Positions 61,428 to 64,000 of a DNA stretch of 64,000 nt are shown piece after piece. Source of the DNA: Labia minor (taxonomy: Eukaryota > Arthropoda > Insecta > Dermaptera > Spongiphoridae); NCBI GenBank assembly GCA_963082975.1, contig OY720344.1, positions 89,714,107-89,778,106 of the forward strand, given 5' to 3'. Positions within the stretch are counted from its first letter, which is position 1. Each line of letters opens with the position of its first letter. The notes beneath the pieces are model-generated. The model did no database searches. It saw nothing but the letters and a program-made list of their open reading frames with translations, and was not told the origin of the DNA. The position numbers and the translations under genes were made by a program.

Positions 61428-62354
61428 ATTATTCATTATAATATTAGAATTGATAGTAACATTTGATCCTAAATAATAATACTAATTGGATTAATTGGTA
61501 AATAAATACTAAATTCAATAATTTTCAAATAATTAAATAAAGAGAGTAGTTTACTTAGTGAGAACTTTCTATGGTCACCTATTTTTTGTTTATTATTGAC
61601 TATCATATCTAATAGCTTCCATTGAAGTGGCTTCTTCAATTTAAATAGTAATTGGCATCATTAAAAGAAAATAATATGCTGAAGAAGTCAATTTCTGCAA
61701 ATTGGCCAATTTGTGATTTATTACAGTGAGAGGCAAGTAAAAAAGAAGTCTTTATCGAATTAATCGGTAATTGAAATTGAGTAATTTCATTTGTCATGTC
61801 TTTTAGAGACATGAAAAAAAAATTATTATTCATTTAGTAGAAAAAGTGTGCTTGTGTTCTTCTTAGGAGGGGGAAAATGCTTTTCTAATATCGCTTGGAG
61901 CGAGAACAAATCAATTTAATTGAAGAATTAATTAATCTTACACATAAACCAAAAACTATTTAATCTATGAATAAGCCTTTATAGTTAATTATAGAACTAT
62001 ATACAAAATATTACAAATTATAATTGATGACAAAAAATTTGATTAGTAAATTTGATTATATTTATTTATGCCTCATAAATAAGTCTAATATTTATAATAT
62101 AAAAAATATTCATTAATTGATTTTCTTTGTTTTTTTTTATTCAATGAGAAAAAAAAGACTTGAATGGATTTTCCAAAAGTTTTTGAACTCTAATTTATGT
62201 GTACTTAAACTGATTAAGTAAATATATATTTTTAAAGAGCTGTAGGTATATTATAAATATTAACAAATGGAGGAATTTTTTTGAACGTGTCAATAAACGA
62301 AAAAATTAAACAAGCGATTTTTTTTTATCTTTTCTTCTCTTAAGATCTTTTTTT
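60807..62354. other. AT-rich DNA with a (TA)n run
   Basis: AT-rich DNA; a pure TA run lies at 61394-61425. A minus-strand frame (61636-61833) shows no domain. Confidence 0.5.
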
Positions 62355-62464
62355 ACTATCTCGCCAGAGATAGTATTGCGATCACGAAAATTTTCGAAGT
62401 TGAGATTTTGATGTTTTTATACGTTTTGAAGGTTCCTGAATCATTTTCACTAAGGTTGAGAAAA

Positions 62465-62518
<54 letters not shown>

Positions 62519-62978
62519 AGGCAAGATTACGCAAAAACGGTTTGAGCTAGAATGATGAAATTTGGTACATGGACATTATTCAAAATTCATAGTTTTCTAT
62601 CAACTTTTGAGAAAAGTAGCTCAACCGGAAGAGGGTCATTACCTACAACGTTTTGATTTTTTTTCCTCTAAAGTGACCGTAAAAATAAAGATATATGTTT
62701 GATAATTTTTCACATGATTAATAATTGTATAAAACTGCTATATATAGAATTTCAGCTTGATTGATTCGCTGAAATTACCAGAATTAAATTTTTAACACTG
62801 CAAATCTCACGCGCCAACATGTGACGTGGTGCCATCAACAAAAAGCCAAACATGCGCTGGTTTAATATTTATTATTTATTATTTATAATTTATAATTAAT
62901 TAAATTTAATTTAAATATAATATATTATGTTATTTAATCCAATTCAAATTGCGAGATAGTCGAGTGGAGACACTCCAG
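62355..62978 (+). mobile_element. Family A copy A10 (Helentron-like)
   Basis: Complete plus-strand copy: ACTATCTCGCCAGAGATAGT at the 5' end, (TG)n at 62466-62514, and the module ACGGTTTGAGCTAGAATGATG then AAATTTGGTACATG. The 3' end reads GCGAGATAGTCGAGTGGAGACACTCCAG, then CTAATTTTTT. It is very close to A2 and A3, including the shared CTAAT extension past CCAG. Confidence 0.9.
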
Positions 62979-64000
62979 CTAATTTTTTATTAATTTTATA
63001 TAAAAAATTTAAAAGACAGAGAGGGAGAAAAAGAAGGGGAAAAGAAAAAGTGAGACATTCAAAATAATTATTTATAAAAATGTTAAAAAATGTTTTATTT
63101 GGAAAAAACAAGTAAAAGTAACATTTAAAAAAAAAAATTTTTTTTTTGTTAAAAAAAAAAAAAATTATAAATTAAAAATATTAAAATAATTAAAAGTTAA
63201 ATTTTAAGTAAAAATAAATTCAACAAATTTTTCTCTTCTTCCTTATTATAATAATAATATTAATTTCACATTTATAATAATTAATATTTTGATATAACAT
63301 TTCATTTATCATTTTTCTTCCTCTTTTTATTTTTTATTTTTAATTTACTAAATAATAATGAAAGATAATGAAATATCGAAATAATAAAAGAATTTTTTTT
63401 TTTTGGTATAATTTTCTATTAAAAAAAAAATTATCGAATTGGATATACATTGATTAAACTGACTTTCTTCAGTATTAACTTGAAAAAGACGTAAAAATAA
63501 GTTTTATGTTTATTCATTGTAAATTAAATATTATATGCTTTCATTTAACATTATATAGTAATAAAATTATAATATTTATATTATAAATAAACAATAGACA
63601 TGTTATTTATTTATTATAATAAAAAATAAATACATATACTTAAAAAAAAATTAAAACAGTTTCAATATATAACAAACTCTCCTTTTCTCTATCCTAGTTT
63701 TTTTTTCATCAATTGAGAACATAATAAATTTATAGAAATCAAAAAAAACAAATAACTTTCTCAAAAAATCTCAAAGTCACTAAGAAGGAAAACTATTATT
63801 TAATCTAATTAAAAATAAAAATCATAAGGAACTTATTTTTTAAATAATCTATAAAAAAACGTAATAAAGAAATCAATTAAAATTTTTTATATAATCATTT
63901 TAAAAAATATGAATTTTATTTATTTATTTTTATTTATTTGTTAATAAGTTATCAATTTCTTTCTCTGTGTGTGTTTCAATCACTAACACTACTTAATTTA
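62979..64000. other. AT-rich DNA with A and T runs, nothing supported
   Basis: AT-rich DNA with long A and T homopolymers (63128-63164). No gene or repeat family recognised. Confidence 0.5.

Overview
The window is AT-rich nuclear DNA of an animal, most likely an insect or other arthropod. The RTE-type retrotransposon protein with its WAGHVARMGEE motif, the mariner-type transposase with a SDEATLHLNGKVNRHN stretch, the hAT remnants and the microsatellite-bearing rolling-circle-like repeats are all of kinds common in insect genomes. A hemipteran is possible but unproven. There is no intact host protein gene, rRNA gene or convincing functional tRNA gene that I can support. Nearly all long open frames are chance frames or transposon remnants, so the window reads as a large intergenic region or a long intron.

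The main content is mobile DNA. Two unrelated non-autonomous families, called A (ten copies) and B (five copies) here, have the same layout: a short inverted repeat exactly at the 5' end, a central microsatellite ((TG)n in A, (GTCC)n in B), the inverted partner just inside the 3' end, and a small 3' terminal hairpin followed by CTWAT. This is the layout of Helentron-derived elements (HINE, DINE-1). One B copy sits inside an A copy and made no target duplication. Two B copies abut head to tail with no spacer if the unit is TACCG...CTTAT. Three A copies lie nearly end to end at 29.5-31.3 kb.

Cut-and-paste DNA transposons are also present: three hAT-type elements with 8-bp target duplications (574-1036, 19853-20514, 48257-48486), one mariner-like element with TA duplication and an in-frame-deleted transposase (45628-46150), and one pogo-like MITE (44861-45285). 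Retroelement remnants are RTE-like 3' ends at 6.5-7.0, 18.7-19.5, 43.9 and 60.5-60.8 kb. A further family C has a GC-rich hairpin head and a TATATATAGAT tail. Several tRNA-derived SINE-like heads are scattered through the window. There is a large interrupted palindrome at 41-42.3 kb and smaller hairpins at 4.1 and 8.1 kb.

Between the repeats lies AT-rich DNA with about twenty short, more GC-balanced islets without repeat structure (for example 11.82-12.30, 15.21-16.17, 33.0-33.42, 37.29-37.62, 49.05-49.44 and 56.74-56.95 kb). These are the best candidates for host regulatory sequence or untranslated exons, but only cross-species alignment or RNA data could show it.

The point most worth following is that two independent families share the Helentron-like architecture. 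These two families and at least two or three others also share a module made of a microsatellite, a short spacer and a segment resembling AACCGATTTTGATGAAATTTGG.
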